This document shows positions 26,690 through 35,862 of a DNA stretch of 64,000 nucleotides, in pieces. Each line of letters opens with the position of its first letter. Within the stretch, counting starts at the first letter, position 1. The notes beneath the pieces are model-generated. The model saw only the letters and a program-made list of their open reading frames with translations. It made no database searches and was not told the origin of the DNA. Position numbers and translations under genes: made by a program. The stretch is from Haloferax gibbonsii ATCC 33959 (lineage in GTDB: Archaea; Halobacteriota; Halobacteria; Halobacteriales; Haloferacaceae), in the NCBI RefSeq assembly GCF_000336775.1, contig NZ_AOLJ01000011.1:624938-688937 (forward strand), written 5' to 3'.

Positions 26690-26725
26690 ACCCGCAGTCG
26701 CCCGCGCGGGCGGAAACCGGTTGCG

Positions 26726-27154
26726 ATGCGATTGTGCGACGCGGTTGCGGCGGGCGTCCTCCCCCGCGGCATCGAATGCGTTTTCACCGCCACCGACGAA
26801 ATCGAGGGCGTGGATTCGGCCGACGACTGGCGAGCGGCCCTCGAAGCGGCCGGGCGGCTCTCGCCGCAGATCGTGCAGGCCATCGTCGACGCCCACGGCG
26901 ACCGGGGCGTCACGGCCATCGAGGCCGTCTCCGAGCGACGGGTGAAGCGCTACCGCGACTTCGACGTGGTCGTCGGCTACGACGACGAGTACGTGGTCGA
27001 AGACCGCGGCTGTACCTGCAAGGACTCGCAGTACAACCTCGACCCCGACGAGGGCGAGCGCTGTTGGCACGTCCTCGCGGTCGACGTGGCCGAGGCGCTC
27101 GGCGAACTCGACCACCACGACATGTGGTACTCCGACGTGCGGGAATTTCTGTAA
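26726..27154 (+). CDS. SWIM-type zinc finger protein
   Basis: 142 residues. CTCKDSQ...GERCWH gives C96-x-C98-x14-C113-x-H115, the CxCxnCxH SWIM signature. The N-terminal 70 residues are alpha-helical and unassigned. SWIM domains bind DNA or proteins, and in archaea SWIM proteins act with recombination factors; its role here is unproven. An in-frame ATG at 26684 exists but would overlap the trm1 start; 26726 looks better. Confidence 0.8.
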   Translation: MRLCDAVAAGVLPRGIECVFTATDEIEGVDSADDWRAALEAAGRLSPQIVQAIVDAHGDRGVTAIEAVSERRVKRYRDFDVVVGYDDEYVVEDRGCTCKDSQYNLDPDEGERCWHVLAVDVAEALGELDHHDMWYSDVREFL

Positions 27155-27250
27155 TCACACGTCTCGGCCCCGCGCCCGTTCGGTCCGTCGCCGCGCCGCG
27201 GGAACGACCACAATCCTTTCCGAACCCCGCCGCGAACCTCGGGCCAACGG

Positions 27251-28078
27251 ATGGCTGATTTCGACCTCTCTATCGACGAAAAGCGGGTGTACGCGGACAA
27301 GTCCGGCAAGCAGACGGTGTACGTCGCCGCGGGCGTCGGGGTCGTGACCGTCGACGTGTCCGACGACCTCGTCGGCGGCTTCCGCGTCGACCGCCGGTGC
27401 GCCGCGCGGGACGCCGCCGGGTCGCCCGGGGAAGTCGCCGTCGCCACCGACGAGGACGTACTGCTCGTCCAGGGCGACGACTACCACGAACTCGACTTCG
27501 GGCCCGCGAGGGCCGTCGGCTTCCACCGGAATCGCGTCGTCGCCGCCGCCGACTCGGGGCGCGTCGCCCGCCTCGACGAGTCCGGGTGGACCGACCTCGG
27601 CGAGGTCGATTCGGTCCGCGCCCTCGACGGGAGCCTCGTCGCGGCCGAAGACGGCGTCTACCGCATCGGCGACGACGGTCTCTCGCACGTCGGCCTCGAC
27701 GACGTAAACGACGTGTCCGACCCCGCGGGCCGTCTCGGCGGCGATTCGGGAACCCCGCTCGCCGCGACCGACTCGGGGCTGTACGCGCTCGGCAACGGCT
27801 GGATGGACGCGCTCGACGGGGCGTTTTCGGCGGTCGCGTCGATGCCGGACGGCCGCGCCCACGCGGTCGGACCGGACGGCGTCGTCGCGCGCGACGACGA
27901 GTCGGACGCGTGGAACGCCGCCCCGATTCCGCTGGACGAGACGGTCGTCGCGCTCGCCCACGACGCCCGCGCCGCCTACGCCGTCACCGACGCGGGGAGC
28001 TTCTGCGTTCGGCTGACCGGGGGCGACTGGCGGACGCAGGTGCTCGGATTGGACACCGTCGGCGTCGCGGTTCGCTGA
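27251..28078 (+). CDS. Beta-propeller-like protein (HVO_0234-type family)
   Basis: 275 residues with repeating beta-strand patterns roughly every 40 residues (VYVAAGVGVVTVD, VAVATDEDVLLVQ, VVAAADSGRVARLD, LVAAEDGVYRIG, LAATDSGLYALG, HAVGPDGVVARDD), as in a 6-7 bladed propeller. No catalytic residues are evident. I recall a haloarchaeal family named for H. volcanii HVO_0234 that fits. It precedes prs with a 60-base gap and might be co-transcribed. Confidence 0.75.
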   Translation: MADFDLSIDEKRVYADKSGKQTVYVAAGVGVVTVDVSDDLVGGFRVDRRCAARDAAGSPGEVAVATDEDVLLVQGDDYHELDFGPARAVGFHRNRVVAAADSGRVARLDESGWTDLGEVDSVRALDGSLVAAEDGVYRIGDDGLSHVGLDDVNDVSDPAGRLGGDSGTPLAATDSGLYALGNGWMDALDGAFSAVASMPDGRAHAVGPDGVVARDDESDAWNAAPIPLDETVVALAHDARAAYAVTDAGSFCVRLTGGDWRTQVLGLDTVGVAVR

Positions 28079-28138
28079 CACGCGACGCGGCTGTACGCAA
28101 CGAAAAGCGGTTTTACCCCCCACGAGAGACGAACGGGT

Positions 28139-28990
28139 ATGCTCGTACCCGGCGCATCCTCCCAGGCACTCGCGGCCGCGCTCGCCGCCGAACTCGGCGA
28201 GTCGCTCGCGGCCGTCGAGTACGACCGCTTCCCCGACGGCGAGACGCTGGCCGCCGTTCCCGGCTTCGACGCCGACGCCGCCACCATCGTCGCCAGCACC
28301 GCCAGCAACGACGCCTACGTCGAACTCCTCCAACTGCAGGACGCGGTCCGCGAGGCCGGCGCGTCCGAGGTCACGACGGTCATCCCGTACATGGGCTACG
28401 CCCGACAGGACAAGGCGTTCGAGGCCGGCCACCCGATTTCGGCCCGCGCGGTCGCCCGCGCCGTCAGCACGACGACCGACCGCGTCGTGCTCGTCAACCC
28501 CCACGAGGACGCCGTCTCGGAGTTCTTCGACGTGCCCGTCGACATCGTCGACGCCGCCGGGCGACTCGCCGAACCGCTCCCCGCGCTCGACGACCCGCTG
28601 TTTCTGTCGCCCGACTCGGGGGCCATCGGCATCGCCGAGACCGTCCGCGACGCCTACGGTGAGGGCGAGACCGACTACTTCGAGAAGGTGCGCCACTCCG
28701 GGACCGACGTCGAAATCACGCCGAGCGACGCCGACTTCGAGGGCCGCGACGTGGTCATCACCGACGACATCATCGCCACCGGGTCGACCATGAGCGAGGC
28801 CGTCGCCGTCCTCGCAGACGGCGGCGCGAAGCGCGTCTTCTGTGCGACCGTCCACCCGCTTCTCGCCCGCAACGCCCGCACGAAACTCGCGCGCGCCGGT
28901 ATCGAGCGCGTCGTCGGCACCGACACCATCGAGCGCGACGTGAGCGAGGTGTCCGTGGCCCCCGTTCTCGCCGACGAGCTCGAACGGTAA
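28139..28990 (+). CDS. prs: Ribose-phosphate pyrophosphokinase
   Basis: 283 residues, the short archaeal form. It starts at the phosphate-binding MLVPGASSQ, has YDRFPDGE (about 28-35), YMGYARQDKAF, and the PRPP loop VITDDIIATGSTM. It makes PRPP from ribose-5-phosphate and ATP for nucleotide, histidine and tryptophan synthesis. An upstream GCGGTTTTACCCC sequence about 30 bases before ATG could be the TATA box. Confidence 0.95.
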   Translation: MLVPGASSQALAAALAAELGESLAAVEYDRFPDGETLAAVPGFDADAATIVASTASNDAYVELLQLQDAVREAGASEVTTVIPYMGYARQDKAFEAGHPISARAVARAVSTTTDRVVLVNPHEDAVSEFFDVPVDIVDAAGRLAEPLPALDDPLFLSPDSGAIGIAETVRDAYGEGETDYFEKVRHSGTDVEITPSDADFEGRDVVITDDIIATGSTMSEAVAVLADGGAKRVFCATVHPLLARNARTKLARAGIERVVGTDTIERDVSEVSVAPVLADELER

Positions 28991-29044
28991 CATACCACAC
29001 AGTCTCTCGAAACGGTTTTCCCAGTCCCCGTATCTCGGAGTAAC

Positions 29045-29275
29045 ATGGGACGCTACGGAGACATCGACTACCCGCGGATGACCAAGACCGGCCTCGGACT
29101 GGGGCTCGCGCTGTTCCTGTTCGGCGCTGTCGGCGCGAAAGTCGCGCTCGCGATGAACGGCGGCGCACTTCCGGGCTGGGAGCGCACGCTGTTTTTCGAC
29201 GCCGAGTGGCTCGGCATCGCGCTGGTCCTGTTCTCGCCGATTATCTTCGGCATCGTGCTCCCCCTGACGGAGTAG
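29045..29275 (+). CDS. Small two-helix membrane protein
   Basis: 76 residues: a short polar start (MGRYGDIDYPRM), a first helix (about 15-36), a loop, and a second helix (about 52-74). Its stop (TAG) directly abuts the ATG of the UDG gene, so both are on one message. No family that I can give a function. Confidence 0.75.
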   Translation: MGRYGDIDYPRMTKTGLGLGLALFLFGAVGAKVALAMNGGALPGWERTLFFDAEWLGIALVLFSPIIFGIVLPLTE

Positions 29276-29905
29276 ATGGCCGACGCCGACCCGCGGTTCC
29301 CCGACGACGACGAGACGCTCGTCCTCGAACCCGACTGCGACCGCTGTCCGGCGCTCGTCGAGTGCCGCAACCGCATCTCGTGGGGCGTCGGCCCCGACGA
29401 CGCGACCGTGATGGTCGTCGGCGAAGCGCCGGGTGCGGGCAACCCCGACGCCGACCGCTGGCGGGGCGGCAACTGGACCGGGATGTCCTACACGGCCCGG
29501 CACTCGGGCCGCCGCATCCGCGAGACGATGGCCGCCGTCGGCTACGAGTCGGGCGTCTTCTACACGAACGCGGTCAAGTGCTTCCCCTCGGACGGCGAGG
29601 GGTCGAACCGCGCGCCCACGGCCGCCGAAAAGGAACACTGCCGCGACCACCTCGTTTCCGAGCTCGAAGTCGTCGACCCCGACGTGGTGGTTCCGACCGG
29701 CCGCCACGCGACCGAAACCGTCCTCGCGCTCGACGACACCTCGCTGGACGGCTTTCTCGATACTGTCCTCGAACCCGTCGAGAGCGAGCGGTTCGGCTAC
29801 ACCGTACTCCCGCTTTTGCACCCCTCGTACCGCGACGTGTGGCTCTCCCGACTCGGCTACGAGTTAGACGAGTACCTGGCCGACTTGGAATCGCGTCTCC
29901 CCTGA
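29276..29905 (+). CDS. Fe-S uracil-DNA glycosylase (family 4/5 type)
   Basis: 209 residues. C21-x2-C24, C102 and C122 form the 4Fe-4S site; GEAPGAGN (about 49-56) is motif A and LLHPSYR is motif B with its catalytic-loop histidine. It removes uracil, and possibly other deaminated bases, from DNA. The insert around ADRWRGGNWTGMSYTARH is longer than in minimal family 4 enzymes. Starts immediately after the stop of the upstream membrane microprotein. Confidence 0.92.
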   Translation: MADADPRFPDDDETLVLEPDCDRCPALVECRNRISWGVGPDDATVMVVGEAPGAGNPDADRWRGGNWTGMSYTARHSGRRIRETMAAVGYESGVFYTNAVKCFPSDGEGSNRAPTAAEKEHCRDHLVSELEVVDPDVVVPTGRHATETVLALDDTSLDGFLDTVLEPVESERFGYTVLPLLHPSYRDVWLSRLGYELDEYLADLESRLP

Positions 29906-30013
29906 GGCCACCACGTCGCCGACGCGGACCGCGACGACCGCCGACTGCACCGACCGTGCCGCTCGATACCCCGCATATTCATGGCTGAGGGTTGACATTA
30001 TTCGGTCACACCG

Positions 30014-30250
30014 ATGCTCGGCGACCTCATCGCGGACCTGATTATCGACGTCGTTCTCCACCCGTTCGTGAAAGCGATGGACCCGTTCGTCGCCGGCGTC
30101 AAGAAGCGACTGGCGCGGATTCGGGCGCGGTTCGGCGGTGACGGAGGTGACAGAGGTGACGATGTCGGCGCGGCCGCCGACAGCGGGAACGCCGGAGTCG
30201 GCCGCGGATACGACGCCGCCGACCGCGAACGGTCCACCGAGCGGAACTGA
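30014..30250 (+). CDS. Hypothetical small protein, amphipathic N-terminus
   Basis: 78 residues: an N-terminal hydrophobic/amphipathic helix (MLGDLIADLIIDVVLHPF), a basic stretch (VKKRLARIRARF) and a Gly/Asp-rich disordered tail. Codon use is good over the first 45 residues. It could be a peripheral membrane protein. No similarity that I recognise. Confidence 0.5.
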   Translation: MLGDLIADLIIDVVLHPFVKAMDPFVAGVKKRLARIRARFGGDGGDRGDDVGAAADSGNAGVGRGYDAADRERSTERN

Positions 30251-30310
30251 CGCGACCCGGACGCCGAACCGGTGCGAACTTTCTTTTTCCCGCCAATCGA
30301 CGTGCCACGT

Positions 30311-30727
30311 ATGTCCGACTGCATCTTCTGCGCCATCGTCGACGGCGACATCCCCGGCCGAATCGTCCACGAGACGGAACACTCGCTGGCGTTCCTCGAC
30401 GCCAACCCGCTCGCGCCCGGCCACACGCTCGTCGTCCCGAAGGAGCATCACGCCCGCCTCGACGAGGTGCCGGCCGACGCGGCCGCCGACCTCTTCGCCG
30501 CCGTGAACGACCTCGTCCCGCGCGTCGAGGCGGCGGTCGACGCCGACGCGACGAACGTCGGCATCAACAACGGCCCCGCCGCCGGCCAGGAAGTCGACCA
30601 CGTCCACGTCCACATCGTCCCGCGGTTCGAGGGCGACGGCGGCAGCCCCATCCACGCCGTCGCGGGCGAGCGACCCGACCTCTCCGACGAGGAACTCGCC
30701 GACATCGAGGCGGCCATCTCGGGCTGA
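30311..30727 (+). CDS. HIT-family nucleotide hydrolase
   Basis: 138 residues. CIFCAIVDG (C4, C7) with later histidines forms the zinc site of HINT-like HIT proteins; HVHVHIVPR (H97, H99, H101) is the histidine triad. It hydrolyses nucleoside phosphoramidates or dinucleotides such as Ap4A. Start ATG 30311 directly precedes the conserved DCIFC motif, with TTTCTTTTTCC about 25 bases upstream. Confidence 0.94.
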   Translation: MSDCIFCAIVDGDIPGRIVHETEHSLAFLDANPLAPGHTLVVPKEHHARLDEVPADAAADLFAAVNDLVPRVEAAVDADATNVGINNGPAAGQEVDHVHVHIVPRFEGDGGSPIHAVAGERPDLSDEELADIEAAISG

Positions 30728-30815
30728 CGGAGCCGACCTCTCCTGCCGGCGCCGCGCTCACCAGCAAATCGTGTCGATGTAAAAACACATACGGCCGCCG
30801 CGAGTACCGGCTGTC

Positions 30816-31631
30816 GTGACAGTCGTCCAATCGTTTCGAACGGCCCTCCGAATCGTCACCGAGACGCCGGTGCTCGTCGCGTTCGCCCTCGCGTTCGGGC
30901 TCATCGGCGCGTTGAACAGCGCCTCCGGTCCGACCGGTGCCGTTGGCTCGCTCCTCCAACTCCTCGCTGTGCCGGCGCTCATCGGCGCGTTCTACACTGT
31001 CGCCGACGGCGCGCGACCCGGTTCCGACACCGACCTGCGCGCGACTACCGCGGCACAGCGCTACTACGTCAGCCTGTTCGGCGCGACGCTCCTCGCCGGC
31101 CTCGTCGTGGTCGTCGTCGCAATGGTCGTCGGCGGCAGCGTCCTCGGCTACATCGGGTTCGACCGATTCAACGCGGTGCTGAACGGCTCCGCGAGCCTCA
31201 CGCTCGTCGAACTCGGGGCGCTCGGCGTGGCCGGCGTCGCCCTGATGGCCATCGTCTACGTCTTCACCTTCTTCGACACCGCCGTCGTCCTCGACGGGAA
31301 GACCGCGGGCGGGTCGCTCAGCCGCAGCGTCGACTTCGTCTTCGGCAACCTCCGGCACGTCGTCGGCTACGCGGTCGTCGCGACCGCCGTGACCTCGGTC
31401 GTCGACCTGCCGGTCCTCTGGCTCGTCACCCTCGACGGGGCGACCACCGTCACCGGCGCGGTGACGGCGTTCCAAGCGCCGATGCCGGCGGTCGATATCG
31501 CCGTCGTGGCCGTCGGCTCGACGGTCACCACGCTCGTCGGGCGAACTTACAAGGTCTGTTTCTACCGGGCCTGCACGGACGAGACGCCGGGTTCAGACCC
31601 CGAAGCGGCCGACGACGAGTGGTCGGTCTAG
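30816..31631 (+). CDS. Multi-pass membrane protein, unknown function
   Basis: 271 residues from GTG with six or so membrane helices (about 18-40, 45-65, 85-112, 128-150, 180-205, 225-245) and a cytoplasmic acidic C-terminus. The helical pattern (glycine-rich, with KTAGGSLSRSVDFVFGN loop) resembles haloarchaeal integral membrane families annotated only as DUFs. AAAAACACATACG about 35 bases upstream may hold the promoter. Confidence 0.8.
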   Translation: MTVVQSFRTALRIVTETPVLVAFALAFGLIGALNSASGPTGAVGSLLQLLAVPALIGAFYTVADGARPGSDTDLRATTAAQRYYVSLFGATLLAGLVVVVVAMVVGGSVLGYIGFDRFNAVLNGSASLTLVELGALGVAGVALMAIVYVFTFFDTAVVLDGKTAGGSLSRSVDFVFGNLRHVVGYAVVATAVTSVVDLPVLWLVTLDGATTVTGAVTAFQAPMPAVDIAVVAVGSTVTTLVGRTYKVCFYRACTDETPGSDPEAADDEWSV

Positions 31632-31739
31632 CCCCACCGCCGGCCGTCGAAATCACCTCTGCGAGCTGAATAGTGTCGTCCGGCGACACCAATACCGGCC
31701 GACCGAAGCTATTAATTCGAGAACCCGACCAGTCGCGGT

Positions 31740-32486
31740 ATGCCGATTCCCCCCAGAACCACCGCGCTCGTCGGCGTTGCCGGCGGCGCGGGGACGACCC
31801 GACTGACGCTCGAACTCGCCGCGGCGCTCGCGACCGACGGTCGCGACGTGGCGGTCCTCGACGCGGCGTTCGCCACGCAGGGGCTCTCGGACTACGTCTC
31901 GGGAGCGCTCGACCCCGACGCGACGTCGCTCGTCACCGACGCGGCGGACGTGCCGCTGGAGTCGGGGCTGGTAGACTTCGAGACCGACGCCGAGGGACGC
32001 GTCGCCGTCTGCCCCGCCGCGGCCCCGTTCGAGCGACTCGCGCGGGCGATGACCCCCGATGCCGCACGGGCGTTCGAGGGTCGCATCGCCGAAGCCGCAG
32101 ACAGCTTCGACCACGTGCTCGTCGACGCGCCGCTCCTCGCGTCGAATCAGACTGTCGCCGCCGCCGCGGCCTGCGACAGCGTCGCGCTCGTCGCGCCCGC
32201 CACGGACCGCGGTGCCGACGCCGTCGGTCGTCTCAGCGCCCGGGCCGCCGACATCGGCGCTGATATCGACGCGGTCGTCTCCACGCTCGGCGCGCTCGGC
32301 GACGCGGACGTGATTGTTCCCGAGACCGAGGCGAACGACATCGCCGACGCGCCGGCGTGCCGCGACGACGCCGACCTCGCGGCGGGCGTCGCCGCGGTCG
32401 CGGAGGTCCTCCTCGACGTGGAACTCGATTCGGTGACGGCCGCCGGCGGCGTGCTCACCTCGGTCGGCGAGTACGTCCGTCGCTGA
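31740..32486 (+). CDS. MinD/ParA-like protein with degenerate P-loop
   Basis: 248 residues folded like a MinD/ParA ATPase: GVAGGAGTTRLTLELAAAL (about 12-30), VAVLDAAFATQGLS at the switch I region, HVLVDAPLLASNQTV at Walker B, and DSVALVAPATDRGAD. The deviant Walker A KGGxGKT is changed to AGGAGTT: both the signature lysine and the P-loop lysine are gone, so normal ATP hydrolysis is doubtful. An intact MinD-type gene lies 1.8 kb away on the other strand. TATTAATTCG about 30 bases before the ATG is the likely TATA box. Confidence 0.8.
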   Translation: MPIPPRTTALVGVAGGAGTTRLTLELAAALATDGRDVAVLDAAFATQGLSDYVSGALDPDATSLVTDAADVPLESGLVDFETDAEGRVAVCPAAAPFERLARAMTPDAARAFEGRIAEAADSFDHVLVDAPLLASNQTVAAAAACDSVALVAPATDRGADAVGRLSARAADIGADIDAVVSTLGALGDADVIVPETEANDIADAPACRDDADLAAGVAAVAEVLLDVELDSVTAAGGVLTSVGEYVRR

Positions 32487-32588
32487 ATCGCGCGACGCGC
32501 CGAGCGAGTTTCGAGAGAGCAGACGGACGGCTGGTGAGCGCCGCCGCTCGCGAGCGTGAAAACGGGAGGTGGGGAGGCGTGTCCCGCG

Positions 32589-33110
32589 TCAGAACTGCAT
32601 GTCGGTGACCGAGCTCATGGTCTCGGCCAGCGAGTCGCGCTTCGCGACGGCCGCGTCGGTGCGGTCGGTCAGCGCGCCCTCGACGGCTTCGACGAGGGGG
32701 TCGATGGGGTCGTGCGTCTCGACGTACGTCGCGAGTGCGAACTCCGACGGCTCGGCGCCGGTGAGCGCGAGCGCGTCGGCGCGCGAGATTCGTCCGTCGA
32801 TCCAATCGCGGACGATGCGTCGCGCCTCGGGTGCGAGGGGAGTCACGCCCGCTTCGCCGCAACGGTGCAAGACTTTCGCCGCCGTGACCGGAGCGACGCC
32901 TGCGTCGCTCGCGCTCTCGCCGACTGACGTGCCCGACCCGTGTGCTTCGACAACCCGCTCCGCGGCCGCAGGCGCACAGGGGAGCGCGTCTGCGTGCGCC
33001 TCGAAGCGCTCGCGGAGGGAAACACCGGTGTCGTCGACAGTCGGAACGCAGCGCGAGCGCTGTTCAGTCGTCGTCGTCTCTAACGCGGCGGCGATATCCG
33101 ACAGTCCCAT
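32589..33110 (-). CDS. Conserved-looking helical protein, unknown
   Basis: 173 residues, mostly helical. A middle segment (TSVGESASDAGVAPVTAAKVLHRCG) looks like an HTH, followed by VRDWIDGRISRADALALTGAEPSEFALATYVETHDPI. Probably a haloarchaea-specific DNA- or RNA-associated protein. Start taken at MGLSDIAAAL (33110). It is divergent from the TFB gene, and its tail converges on the degenerate MinD-like gene. Confidence 0.75.
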   Translation of the reverse strand: MGLSDIAAALETTTTEQRSRCVPTVDDTGVSLRERFEAHADALPCAPAAAERVVEAHGSGTSVGESASDAGVAPVTAAKVLHRCGEAGVTPLAPEARRIVRDWIDGRISRADALALTGAEPSEFALATYVETHDPIDPLVEAVEGALTDRTDAAVAKRDSLAETMSSVTDMQF

Positions 33111-33236
33111 CGCTCGGTGGTCCGCACCTATCAAGTAAAAGCGTTCCTAATCAGTATCAAAATTGAGTCTGAAACCCACCGGTTACCGGTAGGCTCTAGC
33201 GGCAGTAATCGGGGTTCTACCCCCGTTTCAACCCGT

Positions 33237-33246
33237 GTTTAAATAC
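33237..33246 (+). promoter_or_regulatory. TATA box of the TFB gene
   Basis: GTTTAAATAC is a near-consensus archaeal TATA element, 27-36 bases before the ATG at 33273, giving a nearly leaderless transcript. About 160 AT-richer bases between the divergent genes (33111-33272) hold this and presumably the divergent promoter (TTTTACTTGATAGG read on the minus strand near 33130). Confidence 0.7.
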
Positions 33247-33272
33247 CCGTTCGAGACCGATTTTCAATTGTG

Positions 33273-34139
33273 ATGAGCGAAGCACGTTCCCCCCAGGGTT
33301 GCCCCGAATGCGACGGACACCTCGGTTTCGAAGCCGGCGAGACGGTCTGTACCGACTGCGGCCTCGTCGTCTCGGAGTACCGCATCGACCACGGGCCCGA
33401 GTGGCGCTCGTTCGCCGACGACGACCGCAATCCCGCCCGCACCGGCGCGCCGCTCACCCGCTCGCGCCACGACCGCGGGCTGTCGACCGAAATCGGCCGC
33501 TCGACGCGTATCAAGGGCCGCAAGCGTCGGCAGTTCGCCCGCATGCGCCGCCAGCACAACCGCGCTCGCATCTCGACCAAGCGCGAGCGCAATCAGGTGT
33601 ACGCCTTCACCGAGATTCGCCGCGTGACGAGCGCGCTGTCGCTGCCGAACCACATCCGCGACCAGGCGTGTTCGCTGTTCGAGTCCGCCCAGAACGAGGA
33701 CCTCCTGCGCGGGCGCTCGCTCGAAGGGTTCGCCGCGGCCTGCGTCTACGCCGCCTGCCGCGTCGCCGGCGTCTCCCGGAGCGTCGAGGAAGTCTGCGAC
33801 GTGTCGAAGGCCACCGAGGCGGAACACCAAGCGGCCTACGGCGCGCTCAACCGCGACCTCGGTCTCCCCGTCGCGCCCGCCGACCCGACCGAGTACCTGC
33901 CGCGGTTCGCGACCAAGCTCGACCTCGACAGCGACACCGAGCGCCGGGCGCGCGAGTACGTCGCCGAAGCCCGCGAGGAGGGCGTCGTTGGCGGCAAGAA
34001 CCCCTGCGGCGTCGCCGCGGCGTGTCTCTACACCGCGGCTCGCGACCGCGGCGAGGACTGCACGCAGGCCGAGGCCGCCGACGTGGCCGACGTGACGCCC
34101 GTGACGCTCCGCAAGACGTACGTGGCGCTCCGCGAGTGA
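33273..34139 (+). CDS. Transcription initiation factor TFB
   Basis: 288 residues. The N-terminal zinc ribbon is C11-PE-C14 ... C28-TD-C31; a B-finger/linker follows (GPEWRSFADDD, TRSRHDRGLSTEIGR), then two cyclin-like repeats (about 105-185 and 200-288). It bridges TBP-bound promoters and RNA polymerase. Haloarchaea encode many TFBs; this one is somewhat short (usual 310-330). GTGATG at 33270 offers two adjacent starts. Confidence 0.95.
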   Translation: MSEARSPQGCPECDGHLGFEAGETVCTDCGLVVSEYRIDHGPEWRSFADDDRNPARTGAPLTRSRHDRGLSTEIGRSTRIKGRKRRQFARMRRQHNRARISTKRERNQVYAFTEIRRVTSALSLPNHIRDQACSLFESAQNEDLLRGRSLEGFAAACVYAACRVAGVSRSVEEVCDVSKATEAEHQAAYGALNRDLGLPVAPADPTEYLPRFATKLDLDSDTERRAREYVAEAREEGVVGGKNPCGVAAACLYTAARDRGEDCTQAEAADVADVTPVTLRKTYVALRE

Positions 34140-34243
34140 GCCGACGCCGACAGGCGACGGGACTCGCTAACTGAGACGACGGCGAGGAAGACGCGAGAAT
34201 CGAACTGCGTCCGCACGAACGGACCGAAGACGAGACGACGTTT

Positions 34244-34906
34244 CTACCGACCGCTTACGCGAACCGCGTCCGCGAGTTCTCGAACGCGACTACTGGGAAG
34301 GCTCTTCGGCGACGACGCGACGACCGGCTCGAACCGCTCGACCGCCTCGGCCAGTCGAGAGTCCGCGGGGACCGCCGTCGCCGGCGCGCCGAGCACGTCG
34401 GCGAAGGCGTCGAGCGGCACCTCGTCGACGACGCGGTTGACCGCGACGGCGGCGAGCCCGCAGTCGAGTTCGCGCGCGAGTTCGCGGGTCCGCACCGCGT
34501 CGGCCAGCGCGTACCCCTTCGGGGACGCGACCACGAGGCAGGCGTCGGCGACGGTGAGCGGAACGCCGGCGTCGGCGCGCATCCCCGCGGGGCAGTCCAC
34601 GACCACGTCGCCGTAGGCCGCTTCGACCGCGTGAAGCGCGTCGGCGAGGAGACGCACGTCGGCCGCCCGCGCGCCGGCGAGCGTCCGACCGCACGGCAGA
34701 ATCGAGACCGGGCCGCCCGAGCGGACGGCTTCGAGCGGGTCCGCGCGCCCCGCGAGCACGTCGTGGAGGTCTGGGCCGGGCGCGTACGGGAGGTTCGCCA
34801 TCCCGAGGTCGGCGTCGACGACGACCGCGCCCAGTTCCGCCGCGAGTTCGAACGACAGCGTCGACTTCCCGACGCCGCCCTTCCCGGAGACGACCGCGAG
34901 AATCAC
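34244..34906 (-). CDS. MinD-type ATPase (MinD1-like)
   Basis: 220 residues. SGKGGVGKSTLSFELA (8-23) is an intact deviant Walker A with the signature lysine; VVVDADLGMANL is switch I and VVVDCPAGMRADA is Walker B. It dimerises on ATP. An amphipathic membrane-targeting tail like that of bacterial MinD is not clear. GTG start overlaps the upstream stop (GTGA). From memory H. volcanii MinD1 lies at this place on the chromosome; MinD paralogues there position polar complexes rather than FtsZ. Confidence 0.9.
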   Translation of the reverse strand: MILAVVSGKGGVGKSTLSFELAAELGAVVVDADLGMANLPYAPGPDLHDVLAGRADPLEAVRSGGPVSILPCGRTLAGARAADVRLLADALHAVEAAYGDVVVDCPAGMRADAGVPLTVADACLVVASPKGYALADAVRTRELARELDCGLAAVAVNRVVDEVPLDAFADVLGAPATAVPADSRLAEAVERFEPVVASSPKSLPSSRVRELADAVRVSGR

Positions 34907-35811
34907 GCGAGCCTCCGAAGCGCGTCCACGTCGGGGTCGGCGTCGGCGGCGCGGTCCGCGAGCGCCGTCGCGCGCGCCGCGAGTCGGCGAAGACGCTCCC
35001 GGTCCGCGTCGAGCGAGTCGAGCGCGTCGATGCAGACATCGGCCTCCGAGAGCGTCGCCGCGGCGTCGGCGACCGACGCGCCGTCCAGTCGCTCGGCGAG
35101 GTCGATGCGACGCTCGAACGCCGCGAGCGACTCCAGCGACTCCGGCGGCTCCAGCGACTCCGGCGGCTCCGGCGGCTCCGACCCGAGCGACTGGTCAGTC
35201 CCGCGGCCGCGTTCCTCGGAAGTCCCGACCGCCGCCGACACGTCCGCGTCCGTGGGCTGTTCGGACGGTTTGGGACGTTCGGAGCGGGTCTGTGGTTCGG
35301 GGCTCGGAAGCGGCTCGCGGCGCTCGCCATCTGACGCGTCGCTCGTCGTGCTGGGCGTCGGTTCGGGCGTCTCCGACTCCCGCGTCGTCGGCGGCAGGTC
35401 AGAAGAGACGGGGACTGCATCGGCCGGCGGCCGCGCCGAACCGAGCGTTCGAACCGCATCGTCGGGCGTCGAATCGCTGGCTCGCTCCGCCTCGTCGGCG
35501 CGACCGAGCACGTCGATGCCGACCGCGTGTTCGGGGCGGGCGTCGAGGTCGGCGGTCGCGGTGTCGCGGGTGGCCGTCGACGACGGGGAGACGGCGTAGC
35601 CGAGCGCGACCGTCGAGCCCGCGGGGACGACGCCTTCGAACCCCTCGTCGTCCCAACCGGCTTCGGGAACGCCGGCGCGACGCGGCGGGAGCACCGACCC
35701 GTCGAGTCGGTTGCGAAGCCTGACGCGCCGGTCGACCGGCGCGTCGTTGTGGACTCGGACCGAGACGAGGGCGACGCCGTCGTCCACGGTCACGTCGATA
35801 TCGGAGTGCAT
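34903..35811 (-). CDS. Unknown protein, beta-domain plus acidic linker plus helical end
   Basis: 302 residues in three parts. Residues 1-85 look like an Ig/CARDB-like beta domain (VTVDDGVALVSVRVHNDAPVD, VPAGSTVALGYAV). Residues 95-220 are a Ser/Thr/Pro/Glu-rich linker including a repeat of PESLEPPESLESL units, encoded by imperfect 18-base tandem repeats near 35140-35180. Residues 222-302 are helical. Its end is coupled to minD by overlap, suggesting a direct partner. No known family. Confidence 0.8.
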   Translation of the reverse strand: MHSDIDVTVDDGVALVSVRVHNDAPVDRRVRLRNRLDGSVLPPRRAGVPEAGWDDEGFEGVVPAGSTVALGYAVSPSSTATRDTATADLDARPEHAVGIDVLGRADEAERASDSTPDDAVRTLGSARPPADAVPVSSDLPPTTRESETPEPTPSTTSDASDGERREPLPSPEPQTRSERPKPSEQPTDADVSAAVGTSEERGRGTDQSLGSEPPEPPESLEPPESLESLAAFERRIDLAERLDGASVADAAATLSEADVCIDALDSLDADRERLRRLAARATALADRAADADPDVDALRRLA

Positions 35812-35862
35812 GGCGGGGCTGGCCGCCGCTTCGTATATAAATCAACGCCCGGTGTGGCTCGC

